Shown piece after piece: positions 47,202-58,379 of a stretch of 64,000 nt of DNA (its first letter is position 1; each line of letters begins with the position of its first letter). A program made the translations under genes and the position numbers. The notes beneath the pieces were generated by a model. It did not search any database. It was not told the DNA's origin and was given only the letters and a program-made list of their open reading frames with translations. The DNA lies in NCBI GenBank assembly GCA_002286715.1, contig NSJX01000038.1:124001-188000 (forward strand), in the 5' to 3' direction. The stretch comes from Dentipellis sp. KUC8613. Lineage: Eukaryota; Basidiomycota; Agaricomycetes; Russulales; Hericiaceae.

Positions 47202-48458
47202 GTAGACTTGGGATACCCCGGTTCGTATTTCGTATATCGATATCCTGGTGCTGGCGATTACCCACATACCTGTGACTGTGATCTGCGATCTGCACGCACC
47301 CTATCTACCGTATGTATGGACGCGCGCGCGCCCGAGCGCGGCTGCGTCCTTGCCGCTCTTTGCTTATATTTAAGTGATTCCCCTCCCCACCCTTCTCACC
47401 CGCTCCCCTTTCGCCCTTCACCCTTCTCTTTCCGTGCTTCGTGCTCTTGGGCCGACCTTCCTGGGACTTGCTCGCCTTTGGTACTTACTTATGCATATTT
47501 GTCTTCTGTGTGGTTCTGGCTACATGTGTGTTCAATAACGTACTTTCTGTGCTACGTCGACGTGTATGGTATTCCGGATCCGGATGTTATGCGTACGACG
47601 TACGACGCTGGATAATGTTTCTTTTTTTCCCTGCATTTTTTCTGGTTTGTTTGCAAGATGTGGGGTGGGTTTGGGGCTCGGTGGTATAAAACCTGGAGTC
47701 TGGTCACGGTGCGTGGTCCATTCTTCTGATGCTCGGGTAGGGTTTTGGGTGTCATTTTGGCCGACATGTGGCCATGTGGGGCCCTCGTGTCTGTCGACGT
47801 ATGTTCGGGTGGCGGCTCAGCATGCACGGTAAGTCTCTTCCTCCCCTGGAGTTTGGTTTTGACCTCCAGGACGTCAGACCTGTAACTCCGCGTGGCCCAG
47901 AGGTACGTCCTGAAATCGTTCAAAATGCAGATATGCGTCTCATTCATTGTCTGTCATCTAGCAAGGCCACCTGGCATGTCCGTTTCGTGAAGGTAGAGTG
48001 CCAGAGGCTCGAAGCAGGCAGGAGGTCCCAGGATCACGTGTACCCAACTTCCAGGACGCCCGTCTGCAATTGTTCTCCTCCTGGCCAACTCCCTTGTTCT
48101 CGGGCTTAGCTACCGCCATATGCCGAGCATCTGGTATCCGGTATCCTGCCGACTGGGACGCATCGCCGTGCTCGTCTCTTCTTGTGCCGTATCAAATTGG
48201 CTGATGCAGAACCCGTAGGTGCGTGGTTTTGTTGGGACTGCCATTATTGTGACAAGGGGTTGGCATTCGGGCGACGACGTACTTGTGGTTATCGTCTCTA
48301 GCGACATAATTGTATCCTTATAGAGACAAACGCAAGCGCAGACGTTGCGTTGTGCAGGATGTTGTTCGTGAAGGGGTATAAGTGTCGCTCTACACCTCAT
48401 AGTGTGTTCTTCACAATCCCCCCGTCCCCACACGCATTCCTGTTACTCGGGTATCGGC
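47202..48458. other. Intergenic region
   Basis: About 1.26 kb, T-rich at first (3' UTR of the membrane protein), then mixed. No gene or RNA recognised. Confidence 0.4.
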
Positions 48459-50840
48459 ATGTCAAAAACTTCAAGAAATACGCCTCAAGATCGGCCTCTC
48501 GCGGATGCTTGGTCCTCCGTGAAGAGCTCGAAGGTGCCTGGCTCGCCACGACGCGGCGTCCTCCACCTCGACGACCTCCAGGAGCATCCAACCTCAGAGC
48601 TCTTGCTGCACGTAATTGTTTGCCTTGTGGTCATCTTTCAGCATATATATGTGGCGCTGCGATTCATTGGCTTCCGCATATGGCTCTTCCTCACGGCAGT
48701 CTGGCTTGATACTCCGCGCGCATCCAGTGGATCTCCTTCCGGCAGCACTCATCAAAAGGATACTTACAAATTCCCATCTAAGAGTCGTCGCCTCAGACGA
48801 AAGCCGGGAGTCCGCTGGCTGTCGAGACGGTATAAGACTGAAGCAGGGATTACTTCCACCGCGGTGGAGGCACCACGGGAAAATCCTGATCGTGGCAACG
48901 AGACAGGAGACGCGGTATGGCCAAGTAGCAATACTCTGGAAACCCAGCAGCCTTGGCATGATGATCCTTGGAACGCGGGAGCTGCTGATCGACAGTCTTC
49001 TGCGGAGGACGACCCATGGGTATGTTTCGTTCCTCACATGACACCACAGCTCAACAACTATTCGCTCAATAGGCAATCGTGGAAGCTCCTGCAGACGGTG
49101 GTCGGCATACCGCTGCTCTCGGCAACAGCCACGCTACCGGTCTCACACCGCATACGTCCTCCACCGACTGGGGCTCCATGTCAGACCCATGGACCGAACC
49201 ATCGTCGTCACGCCCCGCTTCGCCAAAGACCCCTGCATGGGACAGGCAGTGGGACACGTGGGGTCGCTCGCCGCATGCATCCCTCTCTAAGTCCAACCCG
49301 CCTCGCAAAAAGCATGCTCTGCGTAAGCTTGGCCGCCGCATTCTGCGCGCGCTCCAGACTTTCGGTAAGCCAAAGCCCTCCTCGGGTTTCGTACCTGGGC
49401 GGATGGTGCGGGGACCCGCATCGCATCGTGCCTCAGGGCGTCATGCGCCGGGAGAGCACGATGCGCAGCGGTACTTGACGGATGAGCAGAACGGTATGGT
49501 GTTCCGTGTCGATGGTGCGATCAATGAAGGAGGGTTTGGACGCGTGCTTCTGGCCACTGTCGTTGAAGATCCTCTGCGGACGAATGTCCAGCAGGTCGCG
49601 CTGAAGGCGTATAACAAGGATTGCCTGCGAATGCACCCGGGTCTGTACTCGGGGCATGCGTCGGACATCATAATTGGGAGCATGATTACGGAGCATGAGG
49701 CGAAATGGCTGATGCCGATTTGGGGCACCCTGGAGGACGAAGAGAATGTGTATGTTGTAATGGTGAGTTCATCGCGATGTCTCTCGGGTACGCCTTGTTG
49801 ATGCAGAGAATCAGGAACTGTGCCGAGGTACACTTTCCGAACAGATATTTGACTGGTCGATGCCAAGACGTTTGCCGATTGGCACCATCAGGACGTGGTG
49901 CGCTGAGCTGGTACGCTTCATCTGCAAGGAGCCTTCGAGAATATGTTTATTGACTGCGGGATTCAGGTACTTGGGCTCGAAGAGATGCAATCCTTGCACA
50001 TCGTTCACCGTGATCTGAAGCCTCTGAACGTGCTCATCGACGCCGACGGGCATCTGGTCATCACAGATTTCGGACTATCTGGCGTCGATGCAGCACTGAG
50101 AGACCAACACGGTTTATTCATCTCGAGCAAGGAAGAAGAAATATACTACGAGAACGTGGGTACGGACGGATACAAAGCGCCTGAGGTCTACCAGGGTGGG
50201 TATACTTATGCAGCTGACATGTGGTCTCTGGGAGTCATCATCTTCGAGATGTTCTGGGGAAAGGTGTGTCCACCCGTCTTCTCGTATATTATTCTTTGCC
50301 TTGATTCACATTTGATGCGCAGCCGTACTTCAGTGACGACTTTAACGCAGAGCAGGAAATTCAGGACAACTTGCGCTTGTTGAGGGACATCACGTCGTGT
50401 GTCGAGCCTGAGGCTCTGGAGCTCGTCATCGGCGTACGTCGTCCTCCCAAAATTCTCTGGGGGTCAAAGGCTGATCGAGAGTAGCTTCTTCAACTAGATC
50501 CCCTTCGGCGGTGTACCTCCATAAAACAAATCAAAAAGAACAGATTTTTCCGTGACATGTCAGTCCTCTTCACTATGTCTAGACCGACAGCGTACTAATC
50601 CGACACCACCAGAGACTGGCGTTCCCTGGAGAAAAAACTGACCAAAGGTGCGCCCATCTTCAGTGCTTGCCCTCGTGCTGGGCTGAATATCGACTAATAG
50701 GGCCTGTTATCCCGCCTCCGGCACAACCGGTGGGCACCTGGAAAGAAGCGCTTACTCTGCCAGGTCCTCCGTTGATTTTGATGACTCGATGGCATTGCTC
50801 CGCAAAATGGATTGGTACTCGCCGCAAGCCGCGGCGCTAG
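48459..50840 (+). CDS. AGC-like serine/threonine kinase with N-terminal hydrophobic segment
   Basis: Protein kinase of AGC type. The N terminus (MSKTSRNTPQDRPLADAWSS) contains a hydrophobic stretch LLLHVIVCLVVIFQHIYVAL at about residues 47-66, possibly a membrane anchor. A disordered Ser/Pro/Trp-rich part follows, then the kinase domain: glycine loop INEGGFGRVLLA (Asn in the first Gly position), VALKAYNKD, MITEHEAKWLMPIWGTLEDE, after introns HIVHRDLKPLNVLIDADGHL, VITDFGLSG, GTDGYKAPEVYQGGYTYAAD, MWSLGVIIFEMFWGK, then LLQLDPLRRCTSIKQIKKN, RFFRDIDWRSLEKKLTKGPV and IPPPAQP, which is an AGC C-terminal extension. At least eight exons. In the assigned frame the protein ends at 50840. Another frame reads a better AGC-like tail (see findings). 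Confidence 0.8.
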
Positions 50841-51240
50841 AGTTTACTCCAACGTTGCGAAAGCCGTGTAACTTATTCATTGTCATGTTAGTTCAACGAA
50901 TCTTGTATTGATGTATACGCTACGACGATAATGTGCATTTGACGATTTTTCAACTGACCTAAGAGCCTGATGAGCGTTCGATGAGATGAGCGAGTGAAGG
51001 GAAGTTCGAGCCCGCGTCATCTCTACGCTCTCATGTGCAGTCGATGCGATTTCTCGAGTATACAACGAAGTGAGTTTCCATTAAGGGCTTACATAGAAGT
51101 AAACCCGGTATACAGTAACGGAAACTCAAATGGACAATATGCTACACAGTAAATTCGACTCTCCCAATAGATTACGCCTTGGGCTTTTGCCTATGAAAGT
51201 CCGTCAGCCGGTGCACTCAAGAAGGAGAGAAAGCCAATGC
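50841..51240. other. Intergenic region between converging genes
   Basis: About 400 nt, AT-rich, no gene. It may contain the alternative end of the kinase gene near 50913. Confidence 0.4.
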
Positions 51241-53855
51241 TCACTGAGCGGCGGGGACTTGCTGGCTCACGAGCGCCTGTGGGGCAGAGAGCGTCGAGCA
51301 TTTGAGTGCGGACGCGCGCTTCGCAAGAGACGATCTTGGTGTAGCAGGAGTGGTGTTGGCCTTCGGAGCTACAGCGGCAGCCTTCGGCGGGACTGCGGCA
51401 GGTTGTGCAGCAGGCGCCTTCGGCGGAGCCGCGACGGGAGCCTTGGGTGGGGCGGCAGCGGGGGCCTTGGGTGGGGCGGCAGCAGGGGCCTTGGGTGGGG
51501 CGGCAGCAGGAGCCTTGGGCGGGGCAACGGCGGGAGCCTTCGGCGGGGCAGGGGCGGGAGCCGCGGGTGGTGCAGCAGCAGGGGCCTTAGGCGGGACAGC
51601 ACCAGGAGCCGCAGGAGGGGCAGCGGCGGGGACCTTAGGTGGAGCAGCTGCGGGAGGCTTCGGCGCCAAGGTAGATGTCTGCTGGGCAGTAGGCGTCGCT
51701 GCCGCAACAGGGGTGGTGTTGATCTGCGGAGGTGCAGCAGAACCCTTCGGCGGGACAGGAATAGGCGCTCCGTTCGTAGGAGGGGCTGCGGCCTTCTTTG
51801 GAGCGAAGCATTTCTAGGAGAATATCGCCACGTTATCAGCGACACTAGCAAAGCAAGTACAAGCAAATTTGGACGCACCTGGAGTAGATTGAATTGCTTG
51901 TTAAACAGCGTCAGCTGCGCTGTCTTATCGAAGATGCCGGCCAGAGCGGTAGTAGCACCGGCGTGCGCGTTGAGGCCCGTGCTGATGTCGACGCAGGCCT
52001 GCCCGGCCGCGCTGCCTGTCTTGCCAGCGGTGCCGATGGTGCCGGAAGCTTGCGAATTGACACCAGTGATGTTGAGGGATGCAGATGCATCAAGGTCGAG
52101 GAAGACGTTTGCCGTGCCTACGCCGCCGAGCGCCGAGATACTGACTCCGAGCTAGAATTCGTCGATGATAAGTCAAGTTTCAACAGGCGAAACATCAGAA
52201 CAGGTGCACCGACCTCGGGAATAAGATGCGCTGTGATGTTTGCGCCGCTGGAGAGCTCGGGGCTGGCAGAAAGAGTAAAGGCTAGCGTTTGCTATGTTGA
52301 GCACTTGTCATAAAGACCTAAGACTCTATGACATACCATTGTCACTCGGCGCAAAATTGCCGGCATTAGGAGACTTGCCGGGCGGGAACGCGAACTCGAC
52401 ATCGGAGAGCGTATAGGCGAGCCCGGCAGTCATGTCGAGCTCGAGCTCGACATTACCGCTGACCTCAGCGTTTACGGCGAATTTTGGTCCGAGAGAGAGG
52501 ATACTGGACATGTATTCAGCAATGGACCAGGATGTACGTAGGCAACGGAGTGAACAAACCCAGGGACGTTGAAACCTGTGGTGGCGGCGGAAAAGATGGC
52601 GATATTGCCGGACGTGAAAGGGCCCTGCGCCGTCGCCTTCGCCGTCAACGTGCCGTCGATATTCCCGTTCAAACCTGCCAGTCATTAGGATTAGTATAAT
52701 TACATCGGCTAAGGATGAGGGAAAACTGACCGACGAAGAGGCTGAAGTCTTCAAGATCGGGTGGGATGACGGTGCCCACTGCAGTGGCACCCAGGAAAAA
52801 GTCTATATGGGCTTTGGCGTCGATATCGATATTGACGTTCCCGCTCACGACCGGGCATGTTACACCCTGGTTGAGGAGCGACTTCTTGACGTCGAAGTCC
52901 AAGGGGTGCAGACCGGTGTTTCGCGTATTGGTAAGCTCGTGATCTACTTCACTCTTTACCTCTCCAAGGATTTCTTTCAATTTATCTTCGGCGGCTGTAG
53001 GAAATATGATTCAGTTTTGTCACGAACGCGGGGGAAAACCCGGACGTACACTGAGGGGGAGCAGCCCGCCTGTGCTTCATTTCCATAACAGGTCGCGAGA
53101 CATAGCGGCGCTTCGTGGCAGGCGACGCGGCCGGATCGCTCAGGAAATTGACTCCCTCCACAGAGAACGAGACCGCTCCGTGCCTGTTGTACAGCTGAGC
53201 ACTGTCGTTGAATAGTGAAGTTCAGGGCCGTTACTCACGTAGATGCGTTAGCCGCTGCAAAGTTGGTGTCCAAAGCCACAGTATACACGGTCTGCGTCAC
53301 ACCGCCTCGCCCGAAGAGTGAGCGCTTCGCTGTGGTTGGGGCCGTCTGATTCGTCGCTGTCATGCTTGCCACACGTGCAAATGGCATCTGGCCGCACTAC
53401 ATGCCGGTAAATTGAGTCAATGAACGCATTTACCGTTGGAGACAATAATGATAACTGACGTTCTGAGGCATGCGCACGAGTGTATCGACAGCGCCATTCT
53501 GCAGAATGTGGCTGCAGGGTGCCGTCGCGCTCGTGCACACCATCTTGATTGTCTGTGCCGCCTTGCCCGCATCACACTCCAGGATCTTCCATCCCGCCGC
53601 CGTTGTTATGTCCGATATCGCATTGGGCGAGCCCGTCTGGCAGGGTCGCGGTTGCAATCAGCGGACGCACGCTAAGATAAATATAGAAATGCAACGAACC
53701 ACTTGTACTGTAGCGGTGGCTCCGCTGCTCGCAGGAAGGTCGTACGAGCATTGCCCTTGCAAGCACGGTACGGCCCAGTCGTTTGCTGCGAGTGCTTGCG
53801 TGCCCACCAGGGACAGAAGCGAAGCATACGCATACAATTTCGTGAGCTTCGACAT
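51241..53855 (-). CDS. Secreted protein with Ala-Pro-Lys repeat tail (unknown function)
   Basis: The start at 53855 gives a signal peptide (MSKLTKLYAYASLLSLVGTQ). The mature start ANDWAVPCLQGQCSYDLPAS and SPNAISDITTAAGWKILECD resemble a family of secreted basidiomycete proteins that I recall as carrying a DUF7223-type domain; this is from memory and not certain. A beta-rich middle follows over many exons, for example NVNIDIDAKAHIDFFLGATA, NIDGTLTAKATAQGPFTSGN, AVNAEVSGNVELELDMTAGL and ACVDISTGLNAHAGATTALA. From about 51700 to 51370 the C terminus is a tandem repeat of PPKAPAAA-like units, then a Ser/Thr-rich end at 51241. The tail resembles an extended, cell-wall-associated region (inference). 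Exon boundaries are approximate. Confidence 0.7.
51370..51665. repeat. Coding tandem repeat (PPKAPAA units)
   Basis: Roughly 24-30-nt GC-rich units such as ggggccttgggtggggcggc occur many times within the last exon of the secreted protein and encode APPKAPAA-type units. Units in the middle are nearly identical, which points to recent slippage or unequal exchange. Confidence 0.8.
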
Positions 53856-55439
53856 GGTGGCCGTGTCGTGTCGAGAAACTGAAGACAAGAAGGCATATGA
53901 GTGTCAGCGGGCAGGAAGAGAGCGAAGAAAAAAAACGTACGAATGAAGAAAGAAAAAAAGAGAAGAGGGGGGAAACGAAAGTAAAGAATGAGGGTGAATC
54001 ACCAGGATTGAGGAACTGAGACGCATGCCTCCAGGCATTTATACTTTCCCTATAGCCCGCATGGCCGGGACGGGATCGGCATCAACATCATAGAGCTTGT
54101 GCGCATGCGCGCTGCTGCCATTCCTATTCTGAAGCCGTCGGTCTCTCGTACCTGTTTCCCTGGGGGCCATCATGTCGAGATCAGCAATGCGAGCGATCGT
54201 TGGAAGGCGGCGCACATGGCATCACTTGATTATATGCCCCGTATTATGCACTATGTTTGAGATATCTCGCTAAATATCCGGGCTACGTTGGTATAGCTAG
54301 TAGCTACTGAGAGGACAAACTTGTCGTCAAACTGTGTCTGGCAGGTCCAGCGATGATTATGTTCAGCTCACCTTGGGCAACCAGTAGAATTTGAATCATA
54401 AAGCACTGACGGCTTCGAACTGCTATTTTCAGGGCCGTCCAGGGTGTTCAGGGTGTTCAGGGTGTTCTTGGTAACATACTGACCGATTTTCCCACTCTAG
54501 CTCTTGAACACCGGCAACGCCGTGACAACAATTCACCCACCCTGCGTTTGCGTTCTGAACTGAGAAAATATGTCGTGTCGTGCTGCCAACAGGGGGATCG
54601 TGGATGCACTAAAGGATCTCAAGGGCCGTCAGAGGTGATATCGCTCGCTTGCGTAGCCGGACTTGAGCGGCCTTTGTGGTCTTCGAAGCGGTGCTAGTTT
54701 GTGGCGCCCTTCCGGTGCAACGATATCCCGGGGCCCTGGGTTCAGCTCAGTGCAAATCTACTAGCACTGATGTCCTCGTCGGCTTTCTAAAATTCGTCGA
54801 AATGCCGCCTGGTGGATGTTATCATTCATTTCTAATCATCTGTTTCCTTCTGTTTCGATGCAGGGCTTCACAAGTACGTAACTGTAGGACCCATGGACGT
54901 CGACGAACACGGACTGTAACAGCTTGACAACGGCCATGACCGCAGGGATAGCTATAGCTAGCGCTCATCTCACAGCCACATGTCACCAAAACTTGCGGGT
55001 CTCTTCGCTGCGAATATATACTGATGCTTATCGACTTCAGCCACTCTCATCGTATTCGCCTGCTATCATTGGTCTGGCGCAATCACATTGACATCACCCG
55101 TCCGCAGCCAGCTTCAATGCTCGATCCGTAGCAGACTCCAATCTTTCACAGGTCAGAGGGCTCAGAGTAATGGCAGACATTAGAACGATATACGTATGTA
55201 CTAAGAACAGGTTTATAACAGAACGACTGTCTTCTGTTAAAGGAGACTAAAGAACAGGTACGCTCCGAATGCATGCCACGTCTCCGCGTTCGCATTCACG
55301 CCTCGTCGCAGTGCTTTGTTCCTCTGTTCCTCAGCCAGCTAGGGTTTTCTGCATCAACGGGAGTCCGGCTTCATCTTGAACACAACAGAGGGCGCCATAG
55401 CCCGTCATAGCAATTAATCCCATTGGTACGCGCCCCAGC
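53856..55439. other. Intergenic region
   Basis: About 1.6 kb without a recognised gene. It includes the promoter of the secreted-protein gene and a small triple repeat of agggtgttc at 54441-54467. Confidence 0.4.
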
Positions 55440-55760
55440 GTGCGCATCGCCATTCGCAAACTCTTCCCTGCATTGCACAATCTGCCGAACCTTCTTCAAG
55501 CACTGCACATGCACGGGTGCTTCAAGTGCATCGCGCGTCTCGCCATATTGGCGCGGCGCCGCCATGGCCCGCTCCTAATGCTCGCGTTGGAAAGCTTGAC
55601 ACTCGAGGGTCCGGAACCATCTGACCCCGAATTTGCGCTTTCTGATTCGTTGAAGACAGCAATCATGGTGTTTCTGTCAACACGTCGGTCGCACGAGACG
55701 CCACTCGTCGAGTTAAAGATGATAAGCTGCGGCGCGGACAAGAAGTTCGTGGAACAATAG
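55440..55760 (+). pseudogene. F-box protein relic (C-terminal part)
   Basis: The frame NLPNLLQALHMHGCFKCIAR with LALESLTLEGPEPSDPEFAL and SDSLKTAIMVFLSTRRSHET lines up with the end of the F-box gene just downstream: LHSLLRALHARNYYRRVTR, LPALECLVLQGPELAGHIPT and FALSSSVKKAVLAFLAARQL. About 107 residues remain. No start, F-box or middle part is present upstream, and a stop follows at 55758. It is a truncated duplicate of the neighbour's 3' end. Confidence 0.7.
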
Positions 55761-56203
55761 TACGATGTTAGTCGCTGGCCCTGTGACGGACTGGACTCGG
55801 AGAGGACGTCAATATTTCAAAGGCCCAGGATATTGAGGAGAATATAGTAAGAAAAAAGGGTACGAAAATGAGCCAGAATGGAGCGTTGTGAATTTGTTGT
55901 AGACATCGATAACAAGGTTACGGATCGAGTTGTTGACGCCTATTTGTCGTCGTATAAAGCGACGCGCGTCGTTGGCCCTTTTGTTTCCATCCGCTATTGA
56001 CTTGAAATGTCTGATTCGCCCTTTCATATGCAGCAGTCCAACAAATCTCTAGTCCGTCGTCAAGAATCCGATGGCGCTGGACGCTCTCACTCCAGGGAAG
56101 AGCCACCGGGGCAGATGTCAACTACGCCGCTGAGGTACGCTCGGGACTAGTGTAGAAGCACCATGTACTTTGCTCATCTCCCCACGATCGCACCTTGATC
56201 GAT
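55761..56203. other. Intergenic region, promoter of the F-box gene
   Basis: About 440 nt with no gene. It separates the F-box relic from the intact F-box gene. Confidence 0.4.
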
Positions 56204-57922
56204 ATGTTCAGCAATTTTTGGCAGTTCTACCTACGAAACACAATGCATAGGGCCGCGATCGCAGATGTGACAGCATCAAGCTCTTGGGAGACGATCCACA
56301 AAGCCCAAGCGCAATTGGACGCAGAGGACGAAGCCGTGAAGAATGTCATGCTAGCTTTACGTGCCCGCCGCAACGCTATTTCTGTCGTCTCGCGTCTTCC
56401 GGTGGACGTTCTCCTCTACATCTTTACGTTCCTTGTTGACGAGGATCCTCCAATTGTGAATGCTTATCACACTAATCTGAAGCCGCTGTTTGGTTGGATC
56501 AACGTCACATTCGTCTGTCGCCTATGGCGCGAGGTCGCTCTCGCAAACGCACACCTATGGCGTCGCATTGAAGGGCTGCCGTCGCTGGAATGGGCCCGCG
56601 CGATGCTGTCACGGTCCAAAGCTTGTCCTCTCAATGTCGATGCCACGTATTTTGTGGTAGACTCGGACGTGGTGGATCTGATCCTGTCTCCCAGCAGCCT
56701 GTGTCGTATATCCGAACTCATCATGTTGCTCCGTGGAGACGACATCCGCTACTTGTCCAAACTCGCGGAACCCGCACCCATCCTCGAAACTTTGTGTATC
56801 TCTTTTTCCTCAGGCGACAATTCTCCTCTTCCGGAGATTATCACGAATACCCTACATCCTCGTCTGCGGCGTCTCATAGTACGAAATCATCCCCGCGTAC
56901 CTTGTACCATACAAGTGCTGCGGAATCTAATCCTCCTGGACATCGGAACGTCTGGAACGTATGCTGAAGGCCCGACTCTGGAACAGCTCACCGCCATCAT
57001 CCATGAGTGCCATCGGCTCGAAGAGCTTTCGCTGAGACGATTCGGGCCCGGCGACCAGACTTTTGATGTAGCCACGGTCGAGGGGCTGCACTCCCGCCGT
57101 CGCATTTCCCTCCCGCATCTGAAATCTTTGGAGCTCCTCGGCGAGGGATGCGGCGTCCCTCTACTCCTGAGCCAGGTGGATTTTCCAGCATCGGCAGGAG
57201 TCTGGATCCACCTCGAACCCGCTGACAGCGATGTCGACCCCTCGTGGGACTACATCCCGCAGCTCCTACCGTGGGTCGCTGTGGGGACCGATCGCAAATC
57301 GCCTCCTCATTTCGACTCGCTTGCCGTCGAGACGAATGAAGAAAGCTGGATTAGTGCCCGCATGCCCGCGACGGCCTGCCGCAACGGCGGCACACGCCCC
57401 AGCCTGCGCATCACGGCGCGCAAATGCGCCTCGTCCCTCGGCTGGCTGCACAGTCTCCTCCGCGCGCTGCATGCGCGCAATTACTACCGGCGTGTCACGC
57501 GCTGCGTCCTGCTGGCGCGCGCGGAGGCCGACGTCGGCTTTGTCGGGATGGGCGAGCTCTTGGCGTCGCCGGGTATGTCAGAGCTGAGGGAATTGCGTCT
57601 TATAGAACCTATGGACCCGGCGGTCCCGTTTTTCCAGAGTTTGTATCTCGCTCCAGCGGCGGGCGTTGGTCCGGCTATGCTGCTGCCTGCGTTGGAGTGC
57701 CTTGTGCTGCAAGGACCGGAACTCGCGGGGCATATTCCGACATTTGCTTTATCGAGTTCGGTCAAGAAGGCGGTGCTTGCGTTTCTTGCGGCGCGGCAGT
57801 TGTACCGTCGGCCTCTCTCGCAGTGCAAGTTAGAAGATTGCGGCGAACTCGGGAATTTTGTGGATCTAGTGGATGAGTTATGCAAACCGCCGGCCGTCCC
57901 TGTTAAGTCTCGACGCCGGTAG
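56204..57922 (+). CDS. F-box protein
   Basis: Single-exon F-box protein of 572 residues, expected as the substrate adaptor of an SCF ubiquitin ligase; target unknown. A short helix (AQAQLDAEDEAVKNVMLALR) precedes the F-box: SVVSRLPVDVLLYIFTFLVD, GWINVTFVCRLWREVALANA and HLWRRIEGLPSL, a pattern very common in Agaricomycetes. The rest is irregular leucine-rich sequence (LEELSLRRFGPGDQ, LKSLELLGEGCGVPL) to the stop at 57922. The first ATG in frame is 56204; another at 56243 is possible. The 5' neighbour at 55.4 kb is a decayed copy of its 3' end. Confidence 0.85.
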   Translation: MFSNFWQFYLRNTMHRAAIADVTASSSWETIHKAQAQLDAEDEAVKNVMLALRARRNAISVVSRLPVDVLLYIFTFLVDEDPPIVNAYHTNLKPLFGWINVTFVCRLWREVALANAHLWRRIEGLPSLEWARAMLSRSKACPLNVDATYFVVDSDVVDLILSPSSLCRISELIMLLRGDDIRYLSKLAEPAPILETLCISFSSGDNSPLPEIITNTLHPRLRRLIVRNHPRVPCTIQVLRNLILLDIGTSGTYAEGPTLEQLTAIIHECHRLEELSLRRFGPGDQTFDVATVEGLHSRRRISLPHLKSLELLGEGCGVPLLLSQVDFPASAGVWIHLEPADSDVDPSWDYIPQLLPWVAVGTDRKSPPHFDSLAVETNEESWISARMPATACRNGGTRPSLRITARKCASSLGWLHSLLRALHARNYYRRVTRCVLLARAEADVGFVGMGELLASPGMSELRELRLIEPMDPAVPFFQSLYLAPAAGVGPAMLLPALECLVLQGPELAGHIPTFALSSSVKKAVLAFLAARQLYRRPLSQCKLEDCGELGNFVDLVDELCKPPAVPVKSRRR

Positions 57923-58379
57923 GTCGTAGTACAAGGGGAAAGCCAAATTATAAATGTCGACTCGACTCAAGGTTGTATTAGTAGATGATTTGAAAGGTGG
58001 AGCTAGTAGTGAAGAATAAATTGTCAATTAGCGAAACAAACCGTAGAGTTGGGCACTATCGAGTGGGTGCCCTTCATGGACACGATCTCGTAGACTTTCT
58101 GCAGAAGTGCAATCTGCATGGAGTTGATGCAATCCACCGGCTCCATTTCCAGTCTATGCATGCAGAGTCAGCCAGTATAACAGACATCCGCTTCGTGCAA
58201 GCTCAGTATCGTCTTCCCCCATTGGCGAGGTGATATACACCCTTACCAAGAATCTAGCCTAGCTTAGATCTCATAGTCAAAGATCACGCTAAACGAGACG
58301 TCCTTAGAAAGCCACAATGCATGAATCGACAGCCCAAAGCAAGCAGAAAAAGCAGATACAAACATATACATCACAAATC
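57923..58379. other. Intergenic region between converging genes
   Basis: About 460 nt, AT-rich, no gene recognised. It holds the 3' ends of the F-box and RPF2 genes. Confidence 0.4.

Noticed and set aside
45972..47267. 431-codon open frame antisense to the membrane-protein gene
   Set aside because: It is Arg/Ala/Val-rich and mirrors a very GC-rich coding strand; the sense frame has a membrane helix, sensible splice sites and a normal end, so the antisense frame is a composition shadow.
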